Source: an uncultured Duncaniella sp.
Lineage (GTDB): Bacteria > Bacteroidota > Bacteroidia > Bacteroidales > Muribaculaceae
Length of the DNA: 64,000 nt
Direction: 5' to 3'
Assembly: GCA_910586665.1 (NCBI GenBank)
Contig: CAJUIX010000001.1
Coordinates: forward strand, 124,001 to 188,000
Both the position numbers and the translations under genes were made by a program. This document shows positions 56,441 to 64,000 of the stretch, piece by piece. Position 1 is the first letter of the stretch; the number at the start of each line of letters is the position of its first letter. The notes below the pieces were generated by a model. That model did no database searches. It saw only the letters and a list, made by a program, of their open reading frames with translations, and was not told the origin of the DNA.

Positions 56441-56809
56441 ATGGCTTCTAACAAGCGACTACTCAAAAAAGAGATACGCATGATCTGCGGCTCGCTCGCA
56501 GGCGAATGTGTAATCGCCAAACTCACCGTCCCCGGCATCAATTCTGAAAAAATCAACCAGATTATATATGAGATTGCCGGACTTCAGGAAAACGCCCTCA
56601 AGCGCGTGAGCTTCGACTTCCCCCAGTCGCCCAAATCCTTCGGAACCCCCGGAGAATACCGCAAGGCACGCAGAGCATATTTCAATGCCGGCTACGGCAA
56701 GCTCAAAGATGAGTTCAACGCCCACGTCGAGACCATCGTCAAGAAGATGAACGCCGAACTCCCCCAGGAGCAGAAGGAGGCCAACAAGGCTGCCGCCAAA
56801 TCAGAATAA
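56441..56809 (+). CDS. Conserved hypothetical protein of Bacteroidales
   Basis: The 122-residue basic protein starts MASNKRLLKKEIRMICGSLAGECVIAK and has KINQIIYEIAGLQENALKRVSFDFPQSP followed by YRKARRAYFNAGYGKLKDEFNAHVETIVKKMN. It appears mostly helical. I recall similar genes in related genomes but no function. It lies between thrC and an acyltransferase gene. Confidence 0.7.
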   Translation: MASNKRLLKKEIRMICGSLAGECVIAKLTVPGINSEKINQIIYEIAGLQENALKRVSFDFPQSPKSFGTPGEYRKARRAYFNAGYGKLKDEFNAHVETIVKKMNAELPQEQKEANKAAAKSE

Positions 56810-56856
56810 GCATCCGCGATACCCGCTTTTAAGAAGATACAAACGATCATACGGCC

Positions 56857-57393
56857 ATGTCACTGAGCAGAATGATACTGAAACTCTTCGGCTGGAAGGT
56901 GGAGTGCAGCGTCCCCGATTATCCCAAGTGCATAATCTGCGTGGCGCCCCACACCTCCAACTGGGACTTCGTGCTCGGCAAACTGGCCTACTGGTCGCTC
57001 GGGCGCAAAGCCGGTTTCCTCATCAAGGAAAGCTGGTTTTTCTTCCCGATGAACCTACTTTTCAAAGCGCTGGGGGGCATCCCCGTCCCCCGGCGCCGCG
57101 GATCGTCCCTCTCGGAGATACTGATAGCCAAGTTCAAGGCCAGCGACCATATGAGCCTCGCCATAACCCCGGAGGGCACGCGCGCGAGGGTCAGCGAATG
57201 GCGCACAGGCTTCCTCCACATAGCCTACGAGGCCGGAGTCCCAATCGTCCTCGGGGCGATTGACGCCGCCAACAAGCTCATACATCTCGAAAAGACCTAC
57301 CACCCCACCGGCGACATGGACGCCGACATGAGGGCCATCAAGAAATATTACAGCAACTTCCGGGGAATCATCCCCGAAAATTTCACCACCTGA
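56857..57393 (+). CDS. 1-acyl-glycerol-3-phosphate acyltransferase-like protein
   Basis: The 178-residue enzyme has the acyltransferase motifs APHTSNWDFVLGK (HxxxxD), GGIPVPRRRG and ITPEGTRARVSEWRTGF (glycerol-phosphate-binding PEGTR). The size and motif spacing fit the PlsC-like group. It would acylate lysophosphatidate or a related lipid at the inner membrane. The nitrilase-type gene follows after 11 bp. Confidence 0.92.
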   Translation: MSLSRMILKLFGWKVECSVPDYPKCIICVAPHTSNWDFVLGKLAYWSLGRKAGFLIKESWFFFPMNLLFKALGGIPVPRRRGSSLSEILIAKFKASDHMSLAITPEGTRARVSEWRTGFLHIAYEAGVPIVLGAIDAANKLIHLEKTYHPTGDMDADMRAIKKYYSNFRGIIPENFTT

Positions 57394-57404
57394 CCACAGA
57401 AGGA

Positions 57405-58202
57405 ATGAAAATCTGCGCAATCCCCTTCGACATAGCCTATGCCGATGTCGAGAACAATCTCATCTCAGCTGCGCACCAGCTCAACCAAGTGGAGCCCGAT
57501 ACCGACATCGTGGTTCTGCCCGAGCTGTTCACGACTTCATTCATTCCCGACCTCAAGACCGTTGCCGCCGTTGCCGAAAGCAACTCGGGCCACACGGTCG
57601 AGAGCATCAAGCGCTGGGCACAGTATTTCGGATTTGCGATAGCCGGAAGTTTCCTTGCCACAGACGGCGACGGACACTATTACAACCGGGCTTTCTTCAT
57701 AGAACCTGCCGGCGATGTCACCTTCGCCGACAAACGCCACCTCTTCCCTCTATCGTCGGAAAACACAACCTACACTCCGGCGAGCGAACTGCCCCCTACC
57801 ATCCGCTACCGCGGCTGGAACATCAAAATCATTGTCTGCTATGATTTGCGTTTCCCCGTGTGGACACGCAATAATCCTGACCAACTCTACGACCTGCTCC
57901 TTGTACCATCCAACTGGCCGATTTCCCGTGTCAAGCCTTACAAGCTTCTGCTGAGCGCCCGCGCTGTCGAGAACCAGATTTACACCGTCGGGTGCAACCG
58001 CACCGGGACTGACAAATATGGCGACTACCCAACCGGGATGTCCTCTATCTTTGACAATCTCGGAGAAGACATACGCGAAACCCGCCGAAACGGCCACATC
58101 TACGCACTGCTTGACCTCAGAAACCTTAAAGAAGGACGCGAGCGCTTCCCCGCGTATCGCTCCACCGACCGATTCACCATCGACCTGACCGACACCCGAT
58201 AA
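57405..58202 (+). CDS. Nitrilase-family amidohydrolase (omega-amidase YafV-like)
   Basis: The 265-residue protein has the nitrilase triad: Glu in VVLPELFTTSF, Lys in FADKRHLFPLS and Cys in IIVCYDLRFPVWTRN. The last is typical of YafV/Nit2-type omega-amidases, which hydrolyse alpha-ketoglutaramate as a salvage step. Length is normal. It is co-directional with and close to the acyltransferase gene. Confidence 0.92.
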   Translation: MKICAIPFDIAYADVENNLISAAHQLNQVEPDTDIVVLPELFTTSFIPDLKTVAAVAESNSGHTVESIKRWAQYFGFAIAGSFLATDGDGHYYNRAFFIEPAGDVTFADKRHLFPLSSENTTYTPASELPPTIRYRGWNIKIIVCYDLRFPVWTRNNPDQLYDLLLVPSNWPISRVKPYKLLLSARAVENQIYTVGCNRTGTDKYGDYPTGMSSIFDNLGEDIRETRRNGHIYALLDLRNLKEGRERFPAYRSTDRFTIDLTDTR

Positions 58203-58333
58203 GACAAAAATAGTTTTTCAAAACGAATCGCCGACTTATCGTCACAACGCCTCGCCGACCCGACATGTCTCTTGAAAATTACCCCGCACAGTTCCGATTT
58301 ATGCCAAAAAACAACCTTTTTTAATTTTTTCAT

Positions 58334-58341
58334 TAAATTTG
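58334..58341 (+). promoter_or_regulatory. -7 box upstream of the 48-codon gene
   Basis: TAAATTTG is an exact consensus box 75 bases before ATG 58417. The upstream element is not clear. Confidence 0.45.
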
Positions 58342-58416
58342 GCACTTCTTGGCTGAACCTTTTTAGCTTTTATACGTTATATATTATGTAACATCTAACG
58401 TAAAACCTTATACACA

Positions 58417-58563
58417 ATGGAAACTAAAGATAAATTCAGCACGGCTCACGATGACTTTTTCGGCAACGTAGTAGGAACAATCGTAAAGACCCTCAAAACT
58501 GTCGCCCCGAAATCCGGCACGGATTTTGTAGCGGAATGGTCTATTCCCACTCCCCGTCCGTAA
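58417..58563 (+). CDS. Small protein (48 aa)
   Basis: The frame encodes METKDKFSTAHDDFFGNVVG, then TIVKTLKTVAPKSGTDFVAEW and a proline-rich end. It has a promoter-like box upstream and a strong terminator 150 bases after. An amphipathic helix is likely in the middle. Small genes with their own promoter exist in Bacteroidales, but this one matches nothing I know. Confidence 0.45.
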   Translation: METKDKFSTAHDDFFGNVVGTIVKTLKTVAPKSGTDFVAEWSIPTPRP

Positions 58564-58711
58564 AAAGATGCTATTTTTTCAGACATTGCCCTCCTCAATG
58601 CCTCTACAGACCAAAAGTTAAAGAACACCGACCCGCCCCCCTGACATTCTCCCGCTTATTTCTGAATAACCACAGAGACTCATTCTTCTCCCCTCTTACA
58701 GAATAAGATAC

Positions 58712-58754
58712 AATGTCACCGCATCGCCTCGGAGCAATGCGGTGACATTTTTTT
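58712..58754 (+). terminator. Intrinsic terminator
   Basis: AATGTCACCGCAT (58712-58724) pairs perfectly with ATGCGGTGACATT (58737-58749), followed by T-run. It separates the plus-strand small gene from the minus-strand S4 gene. Confidence 0.9.
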
Positions 58755-58776
58755 CGTTACGACCGGCGCCTTGATT

Positions 58777-59208
58777 TCATGAATCAAGCTCGTCGTCCTC
58801 GTCATCAAGGAAGTCAAAGTCCCAACCGTCGGACATCGACTCGGTGAACTCCGCAAGCTCGCGCCCCTCGCGCTTGGTGGGGCGGCCGAGACCCTTGCGG
58901 CGGTCGATGAAGCCGGAAATCTTGACCACTTCGAGGAGGTCGAGCTCGCTCTTGGGAGTGATATTCTCCATGTAATCGGCGACGAGCTTCGCGCCGAGGC
59001 GGTTCTGCGTCAGCGCAAGCACCCTGAATGAATAGGTCACCGGGGGCTTGCGGACATTGACCACGTCGCCAACCTTGACAGTGCGCGAGGGCTTGGCAAC
59101 TACGTTACCTATGTAGACGCGCCCCTTCTTGCAGGCCTCGGTGGCGACTGTGCGGGTCTTGAACACCCGCATGGCCCAAAGCCATTTGTCAACTCTTACT
59201 TCGTTCAT
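58777..59208 (-). CDS. S4-domain RNA-binding protein (Hsp15-like)
   Basis: The 143-residue protein starts NEVRVDKWLWAMRVFKTRTVATEACKKGRVYIGN, the S4 fold, with DVVNVRKPPVTYSFRVLALTQNRLGAKLV after it. Hsp15 rescues stalled 50S subunits with attached peptidyl-tRNA. The acidic C-terminal tail (FDFLDDEDDE) is longer than usual. It is 9 bp downstream of pth, and the pair fits, since both act on peptidyl-tRNA. Confidence 0.9.
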   Translation of the reverse strand: MNEVRVDKWLWAMRVFKTRTVATEACKKGRVYIGNVVAKPSRTVKVGDVVNVRKPPVTYSFRVLALTQNRLGAKLVADYMENITPKSELDLLEVVKISGFIDRRKGLGRPTKREGRELAEFTESMSDGWDFDFLDDEDDELDS

Positions 59209-59217
59209 AGGACTACA

Positions 59218-59781
59218 CTACTTATTATTATAGGTGTTCATAGCTGTCTGGATACCGGCGAGACAGAAAGTCTTGACGGCGTCGACCGCAAGCTCTATGC
59301 GGGCGCCCATAGCCTTCTCCTCATCATCGGTAAAACGGCCGAGCACATAATCAATCTGCGTGCCGCGGGGGAAGTCGTTGCCGATGCCGAATTTGAGACG
59401 CGGATAATCCTGCGTCCCGAGCATCTGGGCTATGTTCTTCAACCCGTTGTGGCCGGCGTCGCTACCGCGGGGCTTGATGCGGATAGCCCCGAAGGGGAGC
59501 GCGCAGTCATCGACGAGGATGAGTATGTTTTCATTCTCGATGCCCTCCTTCTCCTTCCAGTAGCGGACGGCGTTGCCGGAGAGGTTCATGTAGGTGGACG
59601 GTTTGAGGACCACGAGCTGGGCATTTTTGACCCTCATGCGGGCTATGTCGCCATAGCGCTCGGTGGAAAAAGTCGCACCCGCGCTCTCGGCGAGCGCGTC
59701 GGCGATTCTGAACCCCGCGTTGTGGCGGGTAGCGGCATATTCGGAGCCGATGTTTCCAAGACCGACAATCAGATATTTCAT
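59218..59781 (-). CDS. pth: Peptidyl-tRNA hydrolase
   Basis: The enzyme frees tRNA from peptidyl-tRNA after drop-off. The 187-residue sequence has LIVGLGNIGSEYAATRHNAGFRIADAL with catalytic His, LVVLKPSTYMNLSGNAVRYW, and DDCALPFGAIRIKPRGSDAGHNGLKNIAQMLG. DYVLGRF near the end completes the family pattern. It lies 129 bp downstream of rplY, a conserved order. Confidence 0.97.
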   Translation of the reverse strand: MKYLIVGLGNIGSEYAATRHNAGFRIADALAESAGATFSTERYGDIARMRVKNAQLVVLKPSTYMNLSGNAVRYWKEKEGIENENILILVDDCALPFGAIRIKPRGSDAGHNGLKNIAQMLGTQDYPRLKFGIGNDFPRGTQIDYVLGRFTDDEEKAMGARIELAVDAVKTFCLAGIQTAMNTYNNK

Positions 59782-59910
59782 TATTCAGCTTTACATATAG
59801 GGTTACATAATAAAAACAACAGATTTTCCCATTGTTCAACGAAGAATCCAAGAGAAAATCTGTTGCTATAGCGGCTTTGCGCGTTAAGCGCGGAGCGCGG
59901 CCCGGATATA

Positions 59911-60561
59911 TTACTGGGCAGCGTTGGCCTGTGCACCACGGGCGGCACGGGTGAGCTGTACGGCGCAGACAACGGCGTTCTTTGCGTTCATCAGCTCGAG
60001 ACCCTCGAAGTGGAGCTCGCCAATCTGGAGAGTCTTGCCGAGACCGAGGTGGTCAACGTTGATGACAAGGCGCTCGGGAATTTCAGTATAGATAGCCTTA
60101 ACGCGGATTTTCTTCATTGAGAGGTTGAGCTTACCACCTGCCTTCACACCTTCGGCGTGGCCTTCGAGCTTCACGGGAACCTCGATAGCGACGGGCTTCT
60201 TGTCGTTAACCTCGAGGAGGTCGATGTGGAGGATAGCGTCCTTCACGGGGTGGAACTGGATGTCCTTGAGGACTGCCATGCGGGTCTCACCGTTAACGGT
60301 AAGCTCGATAGCGTAGATATCAGGGGTGTAGATAAGCTTGCGAACTGCGTCCATGCTGACAGTGAGGTCAGTTGTGACAAGGCCTTTGCCATTGCCGATC
60401 TCTACGACCTTCTCACCGGGCTTGAGGGCCTTCTCGTAGGGAAGGGTAACAATTTCGCCACCGTTGAGGACTACGGGAATCTTGTTTTCATCGCGGAGAG
60501 CCTTGGCTGCCTTCTTGCCGAGGTCGGTACGGGGCTCGGCGGTCAATTGAAATGTCTTCAT
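59911..60561 (-). CDS. rplY: 50S ribosomal protein L25/Ctc
   Basis: The 216-residue protein is the long (Ctc/TL5) form of L25, which binds 5S rRNA. It starts FQLTAEPRTDLGKKAAKALRDENKIPVVLNGG. ETRMAVLKDIQFHPVKDAILHIDLLEV is the central family motif, and the C-terminal domain has EVPVKLEGHAEGVKAGGKL. An Ala-rich tail ends the protein. A TAACTTTG -7 box on the minus strand at 60667-60660 gives a leader of about 90 bases. pth and the S4 gene follow. Confidence 0.97.
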   Translation of the reverse strand: MKTFQLTAEPRTDLGKKAAKALRDENKIPVVLNGGEIVTLPYEKALKPGEKVVEIGNGKGLVTTDLTVSMDAVRKLIYTPDIYAIELTVNGETRMAVLKDIQFHPVKDAILHIDLLEVNDKKPVAIEVPVKLEGHAEGVKAGGKLNLSMKKIRVKAIYTEIPERLVINVDHLGLGKTLQIGELHFEGLELMNAKNAVVCAVQLTRAARGAQANAAQ

Positions 60562-60794
60562 TTCTGAATGATTTGGTTTTAAATTGTGTTACTAAAAATT
60601 AAGTTGTAATTCTATTGCTCCTTAATTTCCCATCACACGGGGATGCTAAAAAGCGAGTGCAAAGTTAGTGATTTTTTTGCAGTCGCGACGGATGTGTTCA
60701 CATCTTTTAACCATAAAAGCCGTCATTAGTGGATTATTTTTAGCCACACATTGCCTATCTTTGCGCAATCAGTTCAATATTTATTTATAAGACA

Positions 60795-61262
60795 ATGTAT
60801 ATGAAAAGACTATTTGCAAGCACACGCCCCTTTATCTTCCTGCTGTCGCTGCTAATGCTTTCGTCGTGCGAGGATGACAACCTGGGCGATGTCCAAAGCG
60901 AGGTATTCTACAATCTAACGTCGGTCACATGGTTCAGCGAAGATTACGGCTATGACTATTACGGCCAGCCGATGTACTACTGCGAGTACTGGGATTTCTA
61001 CGGCGACGGCACCGGCGTCTGGGACACCTATCAGGAAGTCGAGGGCTACGAGCCTGAGCGGCACCGCTATTATTTCGACTGGGACTTCACCACCGACAAT
61101 TTTGCCGTCATAGGCCTGTATATCCACGGCGTAGGCAACGAGTTCTGGCTGATAGACCAGCTGACGCCCTACAGCTTCGCATCCTATGCCTCAAATCTCG
61201 ACCCGGTATTCAACCCCGGAGTCCCCTCGACCTACCAGGTCTTCCATGCCCTGGATGAGTGA
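60795..61262 (+). CDS. Tyr/Trp-rich lipoprotein
   Basis: The 155-residue protein has a signal sequence ending in the lipobox LMLSSC, followed by an acidic, very aromatic mature part (WFSEDYGYDYYGQPMYYCEYWDF; RHRYYFDWDFTTDNF). It resembles small beta-sandwich lipoproteins of Bacteroidales, but no family name is certain. ATG 60795 or 60801 is possible. A TATCTTTG -7 box lies at 60756-60763. Confidence 0.7.
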   Translation: MYMKRLFASTRPFIFLLSLLMLSSCEDDNLGDVQSEVFYNLTSVTWFSEDYGYDYYGQPMYYCEYWDFYGDGTGVWDTYQEVEGYEPERHRYYFDWDFTTDNFAVIGLYIHGVGNEFWLIDQLTPYSFASYASNLDPVFNPGVPSTYQVFHALDE

Positions 61263-61281
61263 GGAGCAAAAATAGATTACT

Positions 61282-61324
61282 AAAAAGAAGAGCGTGACGC
61301 CCGGGAAATCGGGGCCACGCTCTT
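61282..61324 (-). terminator. Terminator after the surface lipoprotein gene
   Basis: AAGAGCGTG (61288-61296) pairs with CACGCTCTT (61316-61324), with a second inner stem (GCCC/GGGGC). On the minus strand a T-rich run follows, so it serves the lipoprotein gene at 61360. Confidence 0.75.
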
Positions 61325-61359
61325 GTCATATCAGTCTGTGTCAGGCTGAGTCAGGGAGA

Positions 61360-63444
61360 TTACCAACCGGCATCCTCGCCTTTCTCGAACCATGTGCAGC
61401 TCTTGTACTTGAACTCGCCCTTGCTGGCAACGACATAGACGAGGCTTTCCTCCTTGGCTGCACCGTCGTAGGCAGTGAAGTTGAGAGTGTAGGTCACTTC
61501 CATGCCTTCAACCGGGGCCGCATCGGGATGAAGGGCGCTGAGTGCGTTCTTCATTGTCTCGGTGCAGAAGCGCTTCTTGATGAGCATGACGATTTCATCG
61601 TCAGAGAGGCCGTCGTAGCCGGTATAGCCTTCGGGAGCATTGTTCTTGGCAGTCACGGCGCGCACGTCGACGTTGCCATAGTAGGCGGAAGCACCCGAAT
61701 AGAACTCGGCATTGCCGCGATAGTCGATGAAGGTAGCCTTTGAAAGCTCGGTGGCGCCCATAGGCTTGGAGATGTTGTCGAATACCCAGTTGACGCAGGC
61801 CATATAATAGGTATAGGACGGATCTGTGTTGCGTGAGTAGGGAAGTGTCATGACAACCGAGGGATTGTAGTTCCAGTTGCCCTTCTGCTTTGTGAACTGG
61901 TCGGTGGTAGCGCCGGTGTTGAGCGCCCATTCGCCGTTGATAACAGTGTACTGGGTGGCGCGGAAGGTGGTGTTCGAGCCGTCATAATACTTGTAGACAA
62001 CAATCTCGGCCGTCTCCTCGGATGCGTAGGGGAATTTCTGCGCGAGGAACTTCGGGAGGTACTCCTGGGGCTGTGTGCCGCTGAGGTTGCCATACTTGGA
62101 ACCCATGTCGGTGTAGTCCTCGGGCTGGAGGAGCACTGTCGACGAGGGAACCGACCATGAAGAGCCGTCGAAGAAGTAGATGGCGTTCTTGGCAGTGGTG
62201 GGAACGGGGGCTGCGGGAGCTTTGACAGCGGGCTTCTTGGCGGGAGCGGGAGTCTTGCCGTTGACGGAGGTAATCACGATGTTGTAATACTTACCGCCTG
62301 AGATAGTGATGAAGTAGCCGCAGAGCGTGCAGGTCTCGCCGTCGGTTATGAGGGCGCGGATGTCGTTGGGGACCATGTAGCCGCTGCCCTGGCTGGCTGT
62401 AGCGCCGTCGACGAGGAAGTTGTAGTAGTTGCCGCTCACGCTTGCCTTGCCGGTGAAGGTGACATATTCGGCCAACGCGTCGTCAGTGCGCTTGATAGCC
62501 TCGTCCATGTCGGCGCCGGTCACGGTCTTGGGTGTGGGATAGGCAAACTTCTCATCCTGGCCTTCGACGGTGTAGCTGTCGGGGGTGATGGCAATCTGGA
62601 AGCCCTTGTTGTAAGAGGAAATAGTTCCGTTGAGAGTAACCTGGGTACCGATGCTCACACTTGCGGGGTCAAAGCCGCTCGCCTGGTAGCAGAGGATTGA
62701 ACCGCCCTTGTCGGAGAGGATGAAGCCGCGGGAGTTGATGGCTGTCACGAGACCCTTGACCTCCACATCCTGCTTGAGGGCCACGGAGGAGAGAACGTCG
62801 GTCATCTCCCACTCTTCCACCTCGCCGCCGCCTACATTGCCGAAGACGGGGTTGGTGGCAGCCTCATTGTAAGTCACGACAGCATAGTCGCCCGGCTCGG
62901 CGTCGGGGAGCGCGTCAGTGAGGATGCCGGGGAGCTTGGATGATGCAGTCACAAGCGGGGCGAAGGCACCGATGAAATCGTCCTCGCTACCCCATGCTTG
63001 CTGATAGTCAGCCTCGCTCACGGTGTAGGAGAGCACTCCTGCATTGATGTCCTTGACTTCCTGGGGCTGGTTGGTCGAGAGGTTGTAAGTGACCTTGACC
63101 GAGGAGCCGTTGTTCATCGAGAAGTAGGGGAAGGATGAGTTGGCCAGGAAGGCGGGGATATATTTGCGGGCCTCGGCATCGGTGGCAAAGGCGCCGTTAG
63201 TGCCGACAGCGGCAAGAGCGGCTACGTCGGCCTCACCGCCGGCCTCGGCAAGTTTCTTATTGGTCGAGTTGGAAGCGATGCTCGAATAGTCGGCAGAAGT
63301 AAGCGTGTAGGACACGGTCTCAATCTTCGTGTCGGAGGGCACCTCGAAGCCGTCGAGCTTGTCGTTCCAGTCATTCTCGTCGCAGCTTGACAGCATCAGT
63401 GCACAACCGGCTGCCAGAATTGTATATTTTAATGAGATATTCAT
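61360..63444 (-). CDS. Surface lipoprotein with OB-fold and repeated modules
   Basis: The 694-residue protein has a lipoprotein signal (GCALMLSSC). Its sequence contains three related modules. The first (about 45-120) and the last (about 440-510) share the pattern of a DY motif, Y-I/L-P-x-FLA and FPY, as in ARKYIPAFLANSSFPYFSMN and PQEYLPKFLAQKFPYASEE; a shorter middle one is near 140-195. Between them lie two OB-fold-like segments (KQDVEVKGLVTAINSRGFILSD and DALAEYVTFTGKASVSGNYYNFLVDG). It follows a TonB-dependent receptor gene and would be its surface partner. Substrate unknown. Confidence 0.75.
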   Translation of the reverse strand: MNISLKYTILAAGCALMLSSCDENDWNDKLDGFEVPSDTKIETVSYTLTSADYSSIASNSTNKKLAEAGGEADVAALAAVGTNGAFATDAEARKYIPAFLANSSFPYFSMNNGSSVKVTYNLSTNQPQEVKDINAGVLSYTVSEADYQQAWGSEDDFIGAFAPLVTASSKLPGILTDALPDAEPGDYAVVTYNEAATNPVFGNVGGGEVEEWEMTDVLSSVALKQDVEVKGLVTAINSRGFILSDKGGSILCYQASGFDPASVSIGTQVTLNGTISSYNKGFQIAITPDSYTVEGQDEKFAYPTPKTVTGADMDEAIKRTDDALAEYVTFTGKASVSGNYYNFLVDGATASQGSGYMVPNDIRALITDGETCTLCGYFITISGGKYYNIVITSVNGKTPAPAKKPAVKAPAAPVPTTAKNAIYFFDGSSWSVPSSTVLLQPEDYTDMGSKYGNLSGTQPQEYLPKFLAQKFPYASEETAEIVVYKYYDGSNTTFRATQYTVINGEWALNTGATTDQFTKQKGNWNYNPSVVMTLPYSRNTDPSYTYYMACVNWVFDNISKPMGATELSKATFIDYRGNAEFYSGASAYYGNVDVRAVTAKNNAPEGYTGYDGLSDDEIVMLIKKRFCTETMKNALSALHPDAAPVEGMEVTYTLNFTAYDGAAKEESLVYVVASKGEFKYKSCTWFEKGEDAGW

Positions 63445-63480
63445 ATCTTAAATGAATTGAAAACTGTGACTACGGAATTA

Positions 63481-64000
63481 TTAGAATTTAACTTTCAGAC
63501 GCAGCGCGTAGGTACGGCCGAAAGAGTAGAATACACGGTAGGCATTTGACCATGTGCCGTCAACGCCGGAGGCAGTGTATGCGTCAACAACATAGTTGTA
63601 GTCGCAAAGGTTGTAGACGTTGCCGAAGAGGGTGGCGTCGAGACCGCCGATGTTGAAGTTGTAGCTTGCAGAGAGGTCGAGCTGGTTGCCCCAGGGAATT
63701 TTCCAGGGTGAGCCGACGTTGATAGTGGCGTTGGGGGCATAGTCGCCTGACGAAATCGAGAAGTCGCTGTAGTTGCGGGCGTTGAAAGTCCAGTCGACAC
63801 CTACGCGCCAACCCTTGAGAGGCTTGAAGTTGAGGCCGAGGTAGCCTGTGGTCTGTGCTGAACCGCCGACCTTGCGACCCTTCTGGTTAAGAGTGGCGCT
63901 GGCATGGTCGGGAGCATACACGCCTGATGCGAGGGCACCGTCCTTGGTGTTCTGGATAGGCTGGCCGTAGCTGTTGTAGAAGTAGCCCTTGGTGTTGCTG
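63481..64000 (-). CDS. TonB-dependent receptor, C-terminal part
   Basis: The frame is open to the window edge and ends in a barrel terminus: YALRLKVKF with the final aromatic residue. Barrel strands such as KGWRVGVDWTFNARNY, LDLSASYNFNIGGLDATLFGNVYNL and NAYRVFYSFGRTY are seen. The plug and TonB box are outside the window. The pairing with the lipoprotein gene 36 bp downstream suggests one uptake system. Confidence 0.88.
   Translation of the reverse strand, partial: SNTKGYFYNSYGQPIQNTKDGALASGVYAPDHASATLNQKGRKVGGSAQTTGYLGLNFKPLKGWRVGVDWTFNARNYSDFSISSGDYAPNATINVGSPWKIPWGNQLDLSASYNFNIGGLDATLFGNVYNLCDYNYVVDAYTASGVDGTWSNAYRVFYSFGRTYALRLKVKF

Overview
The window joins two pieces of one chromosome. 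Positions 1 to about 34,237 are most of a Mu-like transposable prophage whose far end lies before position 1. Positions 34,238 to 64,000 are host chromosome. The host is a G+C-rich member of the Bacteroidales, probably Muribaculaceae. Reasons are promoters of the form TTTG-N19-TAnnTTTG, porQ of the type IX secretion system followed by cmk and ispH, a long pyrophosphate-dependent phosphofructokinase, and a TonB-dependent receptor paired with a surface lipoprotein. The family-level placement is inference.

The prophage has four blocks. (1) A minus-strand late operon (14,188 down to 1) encodes prohead protease, major capsid, amidase, candidate spanin, sheath, tube, a tail chaperone pair with a -1 frameshift, tape measure, and then a diversity-generating retroelement (DGR) followed by baseplate genes. 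(2) A plus-strand late operon (14,606 to 25,580) encodes the terminases, baseplate hub and spike, tail-fibre-like proteins, portal, a MuF-type head protein and tail completion proteins. The two late operons diverge from a structured region that carries an initiator-like tRNA gene. (3) A minus-strand early operon (32,827 down to 25,626) encodes MuA-like transposase, MuB-like ATPase, a GemA-like protein, a DUF3164-like protein and small genes. (4) A plus-strand repressor (33,001) faces the early operon across a divergent promoter region with palindromic operators. The phage end near 34,237 carries repeated transposase-site candidates and interrupts a host HipB-like regulator gene.

Three phage systems stand out. 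The DGR is complete by sequence: template repeat and variable repeat differ at 12 interior positions, and every one is an adenine of the template. The reverse transcriptase has the YADD and IGNYISQ motifs and an unexplained C-terminal domain of about 110 residues. The MuF head protein carries a papain-fold, probably deamidase-type, toxin domain. Beside it, on the opposite strand, is a small gene with its own near-leaderless promoter that fits an immunity gene, and the pair is much lower in G+C than its surroundings. The tRNA has the C1:A72 mismatch and the three G:C anticodon-stem pairs of an initiator tRNA, but unusual loop bases.

The host half is mostly housekeeping: pfp, an NlpC/P60 peptidase, a DUF1015 gene, purA, a Fur-family regulator, holA, dnaA, a YfiH-type gene, transporter and acyltransferase genes, porQ-cmk-ispH, thrC, pth and rplY. 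It ends in a lipoprotein gene and a partial TonB-dependent receptor. The oddest host gene (44,001-45,533) fuses an ECF sigma factor, a membrane segment and an outer-membrane beta-barrel domain in one polypeptide. All functional names rest on motif recognition and gene order; no database search was possible.
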